A stretch of 64,000 nt of DNA, taken from contig NC_063074.1 of the NCBI RefSeq assembly GCF_022605165.1, positions 1,267,501 to 1,331,500 of the forward strand. Reading direction: 5' to 3'. Positions 1 to 11,896 of the stretch are shown here, in pieces. The notes under the pieces are model-generated. The model worked only from the letters and a program-made list of their open reading frames with translations. It ran no database searches and was not told the origin of the DNA. The stretch comes from Purpureocillium takamizusanense (taxonomy: Eukaryota; Ascomycota; Sordariomycetes; Hypocreales; Ophiocordycipitaceae). The position numbers were made by a program, and so were the translations under genes. Numbering within the stretch: the first letter of the stretch is position 1; each line of letters opens with the position of its first letter.

Positions 1-385
1 CCCGGGAAACTTGCGCATGCCGGCAGTCTACCTGCTGGTCATCTGGAAGTGCACCTACGCGACCATGGCGTATCCGAGCAATGCTATTCTCCTCGCCAAC
101 GCGGCGCAGTCCAAGCAGGTGCTCGGAACCATCAACGGCATCGCCGCGTCCACGGCGAGCCTGTGCCGAGCACTCGGCCCTACGCTCTCCGGCTTTCTCT
201 ATGCCATCGGGCTGCAGTCAGGCTACACGGGACTGGCTTGGTGGTTTAGCGGCTTGATCACGATTGTCGGAGCCTACCTGAGCTCGCAAATCACCGAAGG
301 CGAGATGCAGGACGCCCCCACTGGGACCCAGGAGCAGTCGCTGCTTGACTCGTCCCTCCTTTACGATGAGGACGAGGCCGTATAG
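1..385 (+). CDS. MFS transporter, 3' end only (partial)
   Basis: The frame is open from base 2 and stops at TAG 383-385, so only the last 127 or so residues are here and the start lies off the window. Two or three hydrophobic segments are visible, including one around LLVIWKCTYATMAYP and a last one around WWFSGLITIVGAYLSSQI. Between them is the stretch LGTINGIAASTASLCRALGP, typical of the second half of major facilitator carriers (the YCR023C / zinc-induced-facilitator-like branch, by resemblance). The tail after the last membrane segment is short, acidic and Ser-rich (ending YDEDEAV), as expected for a cytosolic C-terminus. Substrate cannot be told from this fragment. Confidence 0.85.
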   Translation, partial: PGNLRMPAVYLLVIWKCTYATMAYPSNAILLANAAQSKQVLGTINGIAASTASLCRALGPTLSGFLYAIGLQSGYTGLAWWFSGLITIVGAYLSSQITEGEMQDAPTGTQEQSLLDSSLLYDEDEAV

Positions 386-2944
386 TCGGTCGACGTTCAG
401 TTTATGCGACGACGACACGAGAGAAAAGTACAAACACGCTATTCGCAACGATTCCCGCATCTTCTCATCCTTTATTCTGTCGATTTATATCCGGTTTAAT
501 TCATGACTTGGGCACATAATACCCCCTTTTTCTTCGATTCGCCTGCGGCAGCTGGGAAGGCGTTGATTCGGCAATTAGAGGGGAACTGAGTTTTCGTGCT
601 TCTGTTTGTCACTTTTTACATGTTGGGTTTTTCTTCCTTTCTTAATTTTGGGTTGTACCTGCATAGACTACATCTTGGCCGGCCAGGCGGATTGGCAGGG
701 CGTCGTCGAGCCAGGACGCATTACGATTCCTGTCTCCTGAGACTCGACTGATTTTATCGCTTTGGATGGGCTTGCTTTGGGGCATTATTAGGAAGATTAA
801 GAAGAAGAAGAAGAAGAACGACAAAGGGCGGTGGCGACACTGCATCAAGCGGGAAGAGGAGGGGACATGGGGGAATCCGGACGGACGGACGGGCGCCAAC
901 GACGACGCTGACCAGGCGCATCTGATGCGAGCCATAAACTGTAACGTCGGATACCGAGCCTTGCTTTTGGGGTTCTGAAGCCAGAAGGGGGGGGCTGCAC
1001 TCGGTACGTAGGTACGATAGCTTGGAGTGGGATTCGGTTGAGACGGCGCCCGAGATAACAAGGCGCTCTTGGAACGATATAAACGCTATGTCTGTCTGCC
1101 CCCGCAAAGAGTGACGTCGAGGTAGGAGGTGAAGTGAGGACGGGAGAGGCACGGGCATGCATGCCGTACGATGTTGATGACGCCGAAAGTCCCCCCCCCC
1201 GGGAGTCTCGGCAGGGCGTATTAAAGTGCCTACTTTACCTAAGTGGGCAATAACTATTGTAACTTAGAGGCTCTTCTCGCGATGGCGACGCCCGTCGCGC
1301 CTGCCGTGCTTAATTCTGGCCCTGACCGGCGAGCAGAGTACACAGGATTCTTTTTGTGGCTCGTTCCTGGCCCTCTGGTGGATGGGTGCATCGCGGCTCT
1401 TTTGCATTTTCTCATTCACCGGGCAGTTCTACCTTGACAGCCAGACGAGAAGGACGCCGCCCTTAGTCGGAGCTCGATTATACTGTACATTGTGCCTCCC
1501 TCCCCCTTCGCGCCAGGCGGCAGTCACAATTGAAGGTTGAGTGGACGACGGTTCGGGCCAGCACGCACGCCAGCACGCAACGCATACCGAAATGGCCGCA
1601 GCATCACTGTCGACTTCGAACACGACCGACGATGACAAGACTTCCTGACTCTGGTGGGGCTGCCCCTCCACGGCACACGCACTCGCTTGTTCTCTGCTCT
1701 CTGCTCCCTCGTACGGACGGGGCGTGGGACGCCTGGCAGCTTTTGAGCCACTCTCAGACCTACAATTACACATCGATCCTGCGCACCAAGGTCTTGGACG
1801 GCATGGAGGGCTGGGGGCTTGCCAGACTTGGCCGCCCTCCCTGGCGCCCACGACGCCTGTCAATCCCGCCCCCCCATCACTGCCACATTGCGCGCCAGTG
1901 CCGGGCGCCGCGGGGACTGACTGGGCCACTGGTGACAGGCGCCAGGCAGGCCCGAGGATGAGACGGGCCCAGAAGATGCCCTTTGCGGAATGGCCTCTGG
2001 GGCTCGCTGGGCCTGGGTGGCTTGCTCCATGCGGGGGCGCACGAGGTGAGTGAGAGGGTGGCGCCCCCGCCGTCGCCGCTGGGCCCCGTTGCGCTGCAGA
2101 AATCCGTGTCGCCCTCGCCAGTCGAGTCGAGTCGAGGGAAGCAACAAGTCGAGCAAGCAAGCAGAGAGAGCTGGCCCCCGCCGTCGCGCTCCGATCCACG
2201 CAGACCTCCACGGCCGCATGCGCTAAAGAGCTAGTAGACCGAGCGAGTTCCAGCCAGAGGAGGCATACTAAGTTACAGTAGTAGTTAGCAGCAGCAGCCA
2301 CGGACAGCCTCTGCCACTGCGACAAAGGACCCTGCCTCCCCGGCCGTTTATCGTCGTCCTTCATCGGAACGTCGTAGCCTCGCCGTCCCGCCCGTCTCGT
2401 CTCCCTCAAACGCCCCCGGCACAGCACACGTCAGGTCCTTGATCCTCCCTCTCACGCTCCGTCGAAACTCGTCCCTGCTCGCCCACTCCATCATCTCATC
2501 TTCGCCTCTGCCACCGCAAACACCGCAAAACGAACGCCACCACCGCGGTTGTCCGCCCCAGCTGAACCGCGCCGCCTGCCTGCCTGCACGCCTGCACACC
2601 TTCCTCCCCCCCAGCAGCCTACCCAGCCGATGCGCAGCCTGCAGAGCGCACCCTGAAAGGCAGCGTTCGGCCGCTCGGATAATGGACCGTAGCACCCGGT
2701 ATCCAACCTAGCAAGCCATCGCATCGTTCCCGAACAGCAACACTGCCTAGGCAAAAGAAAACGGGTATGTCATGGCATGCAGCGCTCGCCGTCCTGCGCC
2801 TGCCGCATTAGCCCTGCAACCCCGCCGTCCTCGGAGCCAGTCCGCTAACGATTCTTCAAGACTCGGCCGAATCATCAATTCGCGCCCGCCGCGATCCTAC
2901 CGACATCCGCGTGAGACAGACTGCCTTTCGTGGGGCCTTGCAAT
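386..2944. other. Intergenic region, 2.6 kb
   Basis: No gene can be supported here. The open frames present are short or low-complexity and lack recognisable domains. The last several hundred bases, which are C-rich and pyrimidine-rich, are probably promoter and 5' leader of the Zn2Cys6 regulator starting at 2945. Small repeats include an AAG run near 800-817 and GTCGA copies near 2122-2138. Confidence 0.6.
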
Positions 2945-5900
2945 ATGCCCTCGCATGGTCCGCCGTCTCCCAATCCCCAACAACCCGGTACCAAGCGCCA
3001 GCGACAGGAGTCCCACGACGGCAGCTCGCCTCAAAACGGGGAGCCCAGCCCGACGGAGCAGCAGGTCGATGGCCTCGCCGGGCTCGGCGCCGCTGGAGTC
3101 AGCAGCAAGGCCGGCCAGAGCAGCAACTTCCGCAACGTGAGCGCCTGCAACCGTTGCCGCCTCCGTAAGAACAGATGCGACCAGAAGCTGCCCAGCTGCG
3201 CGAGCTGCGCCAAGGCCGGCGTCGCCTGCGTCGGATACGACCCCATCACGAAAAAGGAGATTCCTAGAAGGTAGGCAAGCGGAGACGGGGGCTACCCAGC
3301 GGCATCCAGCGCCCGGCCTGATTCTCACCCTCTCTTCCTCTCTCTCCCCGCACTTCGATGCTGACCTGACTCGTAGCTACGTCTTCTACCTCGAAACGCG
3401 CGTTGAGCAACTGGAGAAGCTGCTCAGCGCCAACAACATCTCCTTCCCGCCCGCCGAGAACCTGGAGCTATGTTCTCGTCCCGGTGTCGATGCCTCGAGC
3501 ACGCTGTCCGGCGGGTACAGCGCCTATTCCGGTCGCTCTGAGGCAGGGGAGCGCCCCAAGTCGCACAGCCAAGTTCTCGAGACGCTCAAGGCGAAGAAGG
3601 CCGGCCAGAGTCCCGCCATGCTGAACATTGTCAGCCCTTCCAAACCGAGGTCCCTCGCCTCTGCGTCGGGTGTTTCCTTCGCGCGGGTCGTCTTCGCCGC
3701 GGTGCAGTATTCAGTCTCGGATAACAGCACTGCGGGCGACCGTCCTGGAGGCCGAAATCTCGCCGGTAACGCGACGTCGATGCGCGACTCCTTCTTCGGC
3801 CTGCACGCGAAACCGACTATCAAACCCGCGCCATTCCCTGCCAAAGAGGTCGGCCTGAGACTGATCCACCTGTACTTCGAGCACGCCAACCCCCAGATCC
3901 CGATTCTTCACCGCGGCGAGTTCATGAAGGTGTTCAATCACGCCTACGAGACGGGCGGTCAGGATCTGGCACCGAGGGAGCTGTATCTGCTCAACATGGT
4001 GTTCGCCATCGGCTGCGGAGTCATTGTCGGCGAGCCGGTCAAGACAGAAGCCTCGGACGGGGACAGGATGGCCCTGGACGACGCAAAGGGCCAGAGCCAG
4101 CCGGAGGAGTATCACGCGAGCGCCATCGTTCACCTCGAGTCGTGCTTGAGCTTCAGCGCCGGCGGACTCGAAGTGCTACAGGCAGTACTCCTGCTCGCCA
4201 ACTTCGCGCTGCTCCGCCCTGTGCCCCCCGGCCTTTGGTGAGCAAGCTGGAGAGTTTTGCGCAACATGAGTCGGCGCTAACGTATACCAGGTACATCACC
4301 GGCGTTGCTGTCCGCTTGGCAGTGGACTTGGGGCTACACCACGAAGACGGCACCGACGTTGAGGGAATGCCGCCGGACCCGTCTTCCGAAATGGACACGA
4401 CTGATGGCGACCCGAGCGCACGCGGCAACGGCTCGCAGGAGCGCGGGAGGCGGCTATGGGTCCGCGACATGCGGAGGCGCCTGTGGTGGTGCACGTACTC
4501 GTTTGATCGGCTGGTGAGCACATGCGTCGGTCGACCGTTCGGCATCAGCGACCAAGTCATCACCACCGAACTGCCATCGCTCCTTGACGACGAGTACATC
4601 ACGCCAAGCGGCTTCCTAGATCCCCCTGTGGACGATGATCGGCCTAGCTACAAGCACGTTGCTCACCACTACTTCCGCCTTCGCATGTTGCAGTCTGAGA
4701 TATTACAGGTGCTGCAATACAACCAGGCGCAGCTGGCGCGTGTGGGCGGCCACCAGGGCAAACAGTACCCCGAGATGCATACGCACTTACCCTCCCCTTT
4801 CTTGGTTCAGTTCGACTCATTCCGGTCCTGGCGCATCGACATAGACAGGCGGCTATATCAGTGGAAAGCAAACGCCCCGACCAGGAGCGAAACGGGCGTG
4901 GCGTTTTCGACCGAGTTCCTGGAGCTCAACTACTGGCAGGCCATCATCATGCTCTACAGGCAGAGCTTGAGCGTCCCGGCCATGTTTGAAGGCGAATACA
5001 ACACCTCCAACGAGGTCAACAGCCCGACAGCGTTTACGGCCGAGTTGCGCGAGGACGAAGATCGCATCTACCTCAAGGTTGCCGAGGCGGGTCAGAAGAT
5101 CCTCCGCATCTACCGGCAGCTACATCTTAGTGGGCTCGTGAGCTACACGTACCTGTCCACACACCACCTCTTCATGGCGGGAATCTCGTATTTGTATGCC
5201 ATTTGGCACTCGCCTGTTGTGCGAAGCCGATTGGTAAGTGTCGTAAGAGCTGGGGGGGGGCTCGCTGGAGACGGATGCTGACAGCGTTGACAGTCTATGG
5301 ACGAGGTCGACTTCACCGTTCTCGCAGCCAAGTCAGTCTTCACCGATATGATTGACAAGTGCCCGCCGGCCGAAACATGCCGTGACGCCTTTGACCGCAC
5401 CGCCAAGGCGACGATCAAGATGGCCAGCTCGAGAGGAGGTTTCGGTCCCACGTCGCAACAACCGCCGCGGCAGAGACGCGAGACGGTGAATTGGGCCTCG
5501 GCGCCGGATGCCGCAACCCTCAAGCCTCCGTCCCGAAGACCAAATCAGCAGGAGCAAGCGCCATTCCAGTTTGACCTTTCCATAGCCGACAACATGTCGT
5601 CGCCCAGCCTCTCGGCAACAGGCGAGATGCACACACCGCCACTGGGTAAGTCTAAGACGTTCGATGCCGACACCTTCATAACCGGGTCTCGCTCCCACAG
5701 TGGCCCGAGTCCTGGCGAAAGGACCATCAGCCACGATGGAGGCTCCTCCGTCGGCCCGACTCTTGTTCCTTCGCCGCCCATGTCACGGAGAAGTGGGAAT
5801 CAACACGCGGGCGCGGGCGGCACCTTCATGGGACAGCAGTTCGGCATGCAGGGCTCGATGGACTACCCCGACGCGCAGACCATGGAGTTCCTTCAGAACC

Positions 5901-6133
5901 TGGGCGCGACACCCAACGGCGACATGAACAACATGGAGCAGGCGCAGCTGGATCTCGGGTTCGGCATCAACTGGGAAGGGATGCACAACGACTACGGCGA
6001 AGGGCAGCAGATCAACCCCTTTGATACCTTCTTCTTTGGCGGACAACAGACGGGGGGCGGCGGAGGCGGGGCCAGTGGAAACGGGGGAGGCGCCGATGGA
6101 GGCGGTGGCAATAATGGCAATGGGGCTGCGTAG
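2945..6133 (+). CDS. Zn2Cys6 transcription factor with Ppr1-like DNA-binding domain and fungal_trans domain
   Basis: Four exons are proposed: 2945-3270, 3377-4237, 4291-5233 and 5294-6133, giving 989 aa. All three introns are GT-AG and keep the frame. The zinc cluster is at residues 68-95 (C68, C71, C78, C85, C88, C95; spacing CX2CX6CX6CX2CX6C). The linker EIPRSYVFYLETRVEQLEKL follows; this PRSYVF-type linker plus coiled coil recalls yeast Ppr1. The middle homology (fungal_trans) domain starts near residue 265 (HLYFEHANPQIPILHRGEF) and includes the usual RRRLWWCTYSFDRLVSTCVGRPFGI block near 455. The C-terminus is Gln/Gly/Pro-rich with a poly-Gly end and is probably the activation region. ATG 2945 is the first in-frame methionine. 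It should act in the nucleus as a dimer; the target pathway is unknown. Confidence 0.9.
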
Positions 6134-7075
6134 AGGCGAAAAAGATGAGCCGCGTTGTGAGCGTTTTGACATCGCCAGGAGATGCAGCCCACGTCTTGGG
6201 ATGCATTGTCTGGTTACGCGTCCTTGTCGACACTTCAGCTGTGAGGGAATACCCTGGGGCGATGACGGATGCAACGGAGCACGGTGAAGCGGAGTGGCTG
6301 CTTTGTTTCTTTATACGGGGTGGGGGGGCTTCTTGGTCCTTTCAGCCGGATACAGGTTCTCTCTGGGACGAGAGATGCAAGGTGAAAACAAAAATACGAC
6401 GTGGTGTGGTCATGCCCATGGCTGGAGTAGAGGCAATCAGGGGCCGGGAGAGAGAGAGAAATGTGAAATGAAGGGAGGCCTGGGGCTGAAGCACCAGACC
6501 AGTGTACATATATATATCGCTGTATATTTTACGAGGACCCTGCAGGAGTTGCTGGACTCAAGTGATGATGGTACATTATCGGGCGTGGATGTGATGGACA
6601 GGGTTTGTTGTTGCCCGCCCTGTTCTCATTGAGCTGCATGTACAATGCATGTCCGTCTATGTCTTGTCGTCGTGTCTTCGTGGCGTGTTCGTGTCCGCGC
6701 CCGCGCCTGCTTCCCGATTTCTTTCGCTTTCCCCCGTCTCTCTTCCTGGGGAGACTGGTGGAGTTACCCGTGCATGATCCCCCGCTGAGCGTTCGAGGCG
6801 AGACGCATCGCCTGTCAATGGACCCCCTGCCGGGCGCCGGTGGTGGTGACGCCGCGCTCGCGCATTCCAATGCCCTCCCGACACGTGTGGGTGGGATGGG
6901 CAGGAGGATTGATGGCAGCAGCAGCGGCGGTAGTACAGTGTAAGTTATTAGTTAGCATGCGGACGTACAACGCACGCGGTCAGTACCAGTCTTGGTGGTG
7001 CGCATATTCTTTGCTCATCCGAGTCTCAATGTGCTTTCAGAGCAGCAGCCGGGCTTCGCCTCGCATCGTGATGCA
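6134..7075. other. Intergenic region between convergent genes
   Basis: This 0.9 kb stretch lies between the regulator stop at 6133 and the 3' end of the minus-strand gene at 7076. It should hold both 3' ends. An AT-rich patch (CATATATATATCG) sits near 6507. No coding signal is seen. Confidence 0.6.
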
Positions 7076-8104
7076 TCACCGCTCCCGGCTGCTGCTATAC
7101 CGGCGGCTGCTCTCGCGGCGCACGTGGCGCACGCCGGGAGGAGGCGGCGGCCCGTCGTCGCGGTCGTCGCGGTAGTGGTACCCGCTGCCAGGACGGCTGC
7201 CGCGGCTGCTGCGTCGGCGGCTCTCCCTGCGGCGGCGCGACGACGACGGGGGCGGGGGCGGGCTGTGCTCCTCAATGACCACCACCTCGTCGTCCTCGTC
7301 GTCCGTGGGGACTATGCGCGGCGGCGGCGGCGCCCGTGCGCCCGGGCCGGATGGTGGAGGAGGAGGAGGAGGACCACCGCCGCTGCCACCGGGCGGGCCG
7401 GGCCTGGCGTCGATGATGACGGGTGCGGGCGGCGCGCCACCGCTCCCGCCGCCGGTGACGACGCGCTCGCGCGTACGCACCTCGAACATCTCGGTGGCGC
7501 GGCCGCGGCGCTCCCGCCCGTGGTGGTGGTGGTGGTGTCTATGGTGGCGCTTGTGCTCGGCGGCGGCAGAGCGGGCGGCGGCAGAGCGGAAGCTCAGGAC
7601 GCTGCTGCGCGCGCCGCGGGCCATGCCCGAGACCCCAATCTCCTCGTCCACGACGACGGACTCGGCGCGCCCGCCGCGGGACCAGCCGCCGAGCACGACG
7701 GGGCCGAAGCCGAGGGCCGAGTAGAGGAGGAAGAGGAGGAGGAGGAAGCCGGCGACGGAGCCGAGGACGATGCCGACGACGACGCCGGGGGAGGGGGAGC
7801 TGTCGAGAGAGCCGTACGTGGCGGGGATGACGACGTAGGTGGGCGTCGGGGCGCTCTGCTGGCGCGCGGCGAGCGTGGCGGATGGGAGGGAGGGGGTCGT
7901 GTCGTGTGCGGTGATGATGGAGAAGGACGACGAGGAGATGGTGGTGGTCGTGGTGGTTCGTGCGGTCGTCGTCGGCGGCGGCGGCGTGATGGATGGCGGA
8001 GCGTCTTGGTGTTGTCGTTGCTGTAGCTGCGGTGAGAGGACATGGCGTCCTCGGACAGGCAACCGCGGGCTCAGCAGGCCTTTGTCGTCGAGCAGTGCCG
8101 GCAT
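7076..8104 (-). CDS. Single-pass membrane protein with Ser/Thr-rich ectodomain and Pro/Arg-rich tail
   Basis: One open frame, stop at 7076-7078, with first in-frame ATG at 8102-8104 (342 aa). It has a Ser/Thr/Pro-rich N-terminal half and one strong membrane segment (GVVVGIVLGSVAGFLLLLFL, about residues 109-128). A cytosolic tail follows with a His run, Arg/Ser-rich stretches and Pro runs around an acidic core (IVPTDDEDDEVVVIEEHSPP). The layout resembles fungal Mid2/WSC-like surface sensors, but no named domain is visible. The frame stays open upstream of the ATG to a stop at 8177-8179 and encodes a hydrophobic stretch (LGLVGGAFCAAPLFFASPI). A possible acceptor AG lies at 8165-8166 on the minus strand, so an upstream exon carrying a signal peptide is possible. 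The 5' end is therefore uncertain. Confidence 0.65.
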   Translation of the reverse strand: MPALLDDKGLLSPRLPVRGRHVLSPQLQQRQHQDAPPSITPPPPTTTARTTTTTTISSSSFSIITAHDTTPSLPSATLAARQQSAPTPTYVVIPATYGSLDSSPSPGVVVGIVLGSVAGFLLLLFLLYSALGFGPVVLGGWSRGGRAESVVVDEEIGVSGMARGARSSVLSFRSAAARSAAAEHKRHHRHHHHHHGRERRGRATEMFEVRTRERVVTGGGSGGAPPAPVIIDARPGPPGGSGGGPPPPPPPSGPGARAPPPPRIVPTDDEDDEVVVIEEHSPPPPPSSSRRRRESRRRSSRGSRPGSGYHYRDDRDDGPPPPPGVRHVRRESSRRYSSSRER

Positions 8105-9222
8105 GATGGGCGACGCAAAGAAGAGGGGGGCCGCGCAGAAGGCGCCGCCCACTAGGCCGAGGGCCTGTAGACGCGATCACGCGCGGCTGCGCGATGTCGT
8201 TTTATTATGGCCACAAGGGGCGGGGGGGGGCGTCTGGTGGTGGTACGTAGCCGTCTATCCACCGGAGATTGTCGAGCTTGCTTCGACGATGACGGGGCGG
8301 CGGCAGCGGTGAGGCTTCATGCTCCGGGCCAGGCGGGGCGGCACAGATGGAAGCAGCAGCGGCGGGTAAGGGCCGTGCGTACGTATAGAGAGTCGCGCCC
8401 GGGAGGACGGTACGATGGATGCAATGGGAAAGGGGAGGGGATGCTTCCCGCAATGGCTGGATGGAAGCCCAGGGAGCGGTGGTATCGCGGTCGCGAGGCG
8501 AAAGAGAGAGGGGGGTAAAAAGAGGGTGGTGGCGATGGCCGATGGTGGTGTGACGCGGCGTGCGGCCTGTTGTTTTCTTTGTTTGGCGGCAGCGGTAACT
8601 GGTTGGTGGTGACCTCCTCCGCTCCAGCTGTTTGCTGCACCGCGCCTTGCTGCATAGCGCTGCTTGTAACTACCTATTGGATGGGCGGGCGGAGGTGGCG
8701 TGGCGGTGCCTGTGGCTGGGTGGGACAGGCGGGCGGGAGAGTGGGCGGCAACTTGCAAGGGACGGGATTGAATGACGGAAGGAACGCACGAGGATAAAGT
8801 GCAGGCAGTTTGCCTCGTGGCGGCGCCCACGGGCCGGTGCGGGGCAGCCCGCATCTCAGATCTCAAAAAAGGCTGTGCTTATTATTGTTGCTTCACTTGA
8901 GCGGAGCACCCACCAACACTGAAGCTCGGTATGCATAATAAACATCAATAATTAATCACCGCGCTCGTCACCAGGTCCATTGCGCAAGGAGCAAGGCTCT
9001 GACCATGCAATAGTTCTTTATTTAATGAATTACTTTCAATCAATTCCGATTAGTACCAAGTAAGGAGGGTGGGTATATAAGATGGTAGGTATCAAGCAGC
9101 GGCAGCACGTCCATCCCAGTCATTAAACGTCAAAAATCTCAAAAATCATCAAGCACATCGGTGTGCCGTCTCGTCGTCCATCGAGCAAACGGAGAAAAGG
9201 GGGACCAGTCCGTCTCGTCCCC
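8105..9222. other. Intergenic region
   Basis: This 1.1 kb holds the probable promoter and 5' leader of the minus-strand membrane-protein gene and the 3' flank of the GPI-protein gene. The part near 8880-9090 is clearly more AT-rich than its surroundings and contains a TATATAA stretch near 9074. No supported gene. Confidence 0.55.
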
Positions 9223-10613
9223 TCACAGCAGCACCGCGACCATGCCGACGCTGACGCCCAGGGCCATGACGAGCGTCGTGTAGACGTCCATGTGCGACCA
9301 CAGCGCGCTGGCGGCAGACGAGCCACCGCCGCCGCCGCCGCCGCCGCCGTTGTTCCCGCTTCCGCCACCGGCCGCAGTAGTGGCAGCAGAAGAAGAGCTT
9401 GTCGCCGAGCTCGCCGTTGCATCTCCGCCGCTAGAGCCCGTGTCCGTGTCCGTCGGCGTCGCACCCCCGGCGTCGCTCGCCGTGCTGCTGCCGCCGCCGC
9501 CGTCGTCGGGCGCCTTGGACGCGTGCGAGGTGACGCCGGTGAGCGAGGCCAGCGAGGTGGCCGCGGCGGGGGTCGGCAGCGACAGGGTGGCGGAGACGGA
9601 GCTGAAGTAGGACGAGGCGGCGGCGCGGTCGGTGGTGCTCACGCTGAGCGTCGTGTAGGTGGTGCGGCGCGTCGAGGTGACGACCGAGGCCTCGATGCGG
9701 TAGCTGTAGGTCCAGTAGTAGTAGTAGTACCAGTAGGTGATGGTCCAGTAGTAGTACTGCGACTGCGTCGTCGTGTAGGTGCGCGTCGTGGTGCTCGTCG
9801 TCGCGTAGGTGGTGGTGCCGCCGCGCACCACGGCCGTGCATTGCGAGTCGGTGCAGCACACGGGCCGGCTGCCCAGCGACGGCACCCGGTAGCAGCGGTT
9901 GCCCGGCTCGCAGTAGCTCTCGTCGCTGCAGCAGTCGCCGCCGACGGGCGAGCAGTGCGACTGCCCGCAGCAGAGCTTGTTGCCCTCGCAGGGCCCCGTG
10001 GGACAGCATCGCGTGTTGGGCGGCAGGCAGTAGCCGTACGAGCAGCACCGGTCCGACTGCGGGCAGCAGCGTCCGAAGCCTGTGGGGATGGTCGAGTTAG
10101 TTAGGTCTCTCTATCTCTCTATCTCTGTGTCTCTTCGGTCTCTTGATCGTCGTCGTCTTGTCCCTCGTTGTGTAAGGGGGTGTGTATGTGTGTGACTCTC
10201 TCACACTGGCTGAGAGCACACACACACACATACCACCATCGACAGGAAAGTCTTTTAACGAAAATCCACTCACTCGAACAATAGCCATAGCCCGCGTTGC
10301 AGTACTGCCGGCGGTTCAGCAGCACGTCGAGCACCGTCCGCGCCGTCAGCTCCCGCGTCGCATCCCGCGCGCGCACATCGCCGCCCTCGCCGCCCGCCGA
10401 CTCGTTGTGCGCATTGGGGGCAAACTTGGACTCGAGAGACAGCTGGCCCACCACGTCCTCGACCTTTTCGTACGTGCCCGTCCTGCCCTCGAGCTTCTCG
10501 TCAAAGTTGACCAGGAGGGGCGAGAGCTTGGGCGCCGCCGGCTCGGCGGCCGAGGCGACGACGGCCAACGCCGGGACGAACAGGGCCAGGTAGTAGTAAT
10601 AAGACGACAACAT
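9223..10613 (-). CDS. Cys-rich, Ser/Thr/Tyr-rich GPI-anchored cell-surface protein
   Basis: Two exons, 10274-10613 and 9223-10079, joined across a GT-AG intron (donor GTGAGT), give 398 aa. The N-terminus is a signal peptide ending in ALAVVASA. Residues about 104-182 form a dense Cys module with repeated CC pairs (GRCCPQSDRCCSYGYC, CEGNKLCCGQSHC, GGDCCSDESYC) ending in VCCTDSQC. A striking Tyr/Trp-rich strip follows at about 217-245, then a long Ser/Thr/Ala and poly-Gly stalk. The C-terminus is hydrophobic with no charged end, as in a GPI-attachment signal. The intron splits a Ser codon and joins YGYCS to SFGRCC. It is likely an outer wall or plasma-membrane protein with a glycosylated stalk; function unknown. 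The Cys pattern is not one I can assign to a named family. Confidence 0.8.
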
Positions 10614-11896
10614 CCTTTCGACAGAGGGGGGACTGTGTTTGGACGGGAGTTGGAACTTGGTAGTCCTTGGCTTGCTTGCTTGCCGGCTGGCTGGCTGGCT
10701 GACTAGCCGGAGCTCACTTTGGAATTCTCCCCCAAGTCAAAGAGAACTCGTCTCTTTTCTCTTTCTGCGTTCCACTGCGCTGCGGGTGCAAGGCGGCGAC
10801 GAGGCTGGAGGGCAAAGGCAGACGCGACGACGCCCCTTCTTATGCATGGACGCCGCAGCTGGCGCAGGACCGACCACACGGCCGGCTTCCCCTCTCACGC
10901 ACGCTTGCTTGTTCGACCGACTGAGAGACCGCCTCGACGAGGGGCGTGGTGCCGAATTGCCATGGAGACATCATAGCCCTCATCCGCTCTCGGCATGGCA
11001 CGGTGTGCGTAGCCCATGACACTTCAGCCTTGGGGGCAGCCTAATCCTGTCCTCCCCTCTCCCTTCAACCAGGGCGCCATGTCCAAGAGACAAAGAGCCT
11101 CACCCCCGACGTGGCGGGCGTGGGAAGCCATTCCCAAAACCACGCAAGCGCCGCAGACAAGCTCCTTCAGCTGCCAAGTCGTCTAGCCGTGTGCGGCATG
11201 GATAGAGGTGGTCAGACAAGAGGACCGACGGACCGGAGAGGGGGGGGGGAGCGGGCAGGCAGGCGATCTCTTCTGATGAGGCTCCGACAAGGGGCGGGCG
11301 TCGAATGCGCCCGCCCAGGTTCCATTGCGTGCGCGGGATGGGGCGGCGGCTGGTCGTCTCTTGCGACGGATGGGCGAGTTCCAAAAAGAAGTACGAAGTG
11401 GGGGGTTGTTTGTGAGTGTTGTGCCTGTTCGGCCTGGCGTTTGCCCGCGCTTACTCTCCTCTGTTGGCAGGTTGTTGTCGGTGTTGGGAAGATGCACAAG
11501 AATGTATGTATGTACTTCGTAAGTTTAGTCTGTATACGAGCGTACATACAGGAAACTAAAAACTAAGCGCTAGAGAAAGAGCTTCGACAAAGCTTGTTTG
11601 TTAGGGAGCTGTCGGTAAGATCATGACCTGCCCGCCTTTGGAGTTTCTGCGTCTCACAAGCTACTCAGGCTCCCGACAGACAGCTCACATAACCATCTAT
11701 CATTGAGGCAACGAGACACGGTAAAAGAACAAAATAGAATGCAATGGGTACTGAGAGACATGTCCGTGGCAGTCCAGATAGATATTACAGACAAATCGAG
11801 TATACCTTCGTACACTCAATCATAGAACCGCACAGCGATAGAGAGATTGCATGCTTATTTTATGGAAACCAGAGTCAATCAGCCTCAGTTAGTAAG
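10614..11896. other. Intergenic region
   Basis: 1.3 kb between two minus-strand genes: promoter of the GPI-protein gene on the left side and 3' flank of the AAA ATPase on the right. One exact TACTTCGTA copy is at 11513-11521. No coding signal is supported. Confidence 0.55.

Noticed and set aside
1429..2427. 332-codon minus-strand frame upstream of the Ppr1-like regulator
   Set aside because: Repetitive Ala/Pro/Arg/Ser composition, no motif, and located where the promoter and leader of the plus-strand gene are expected.
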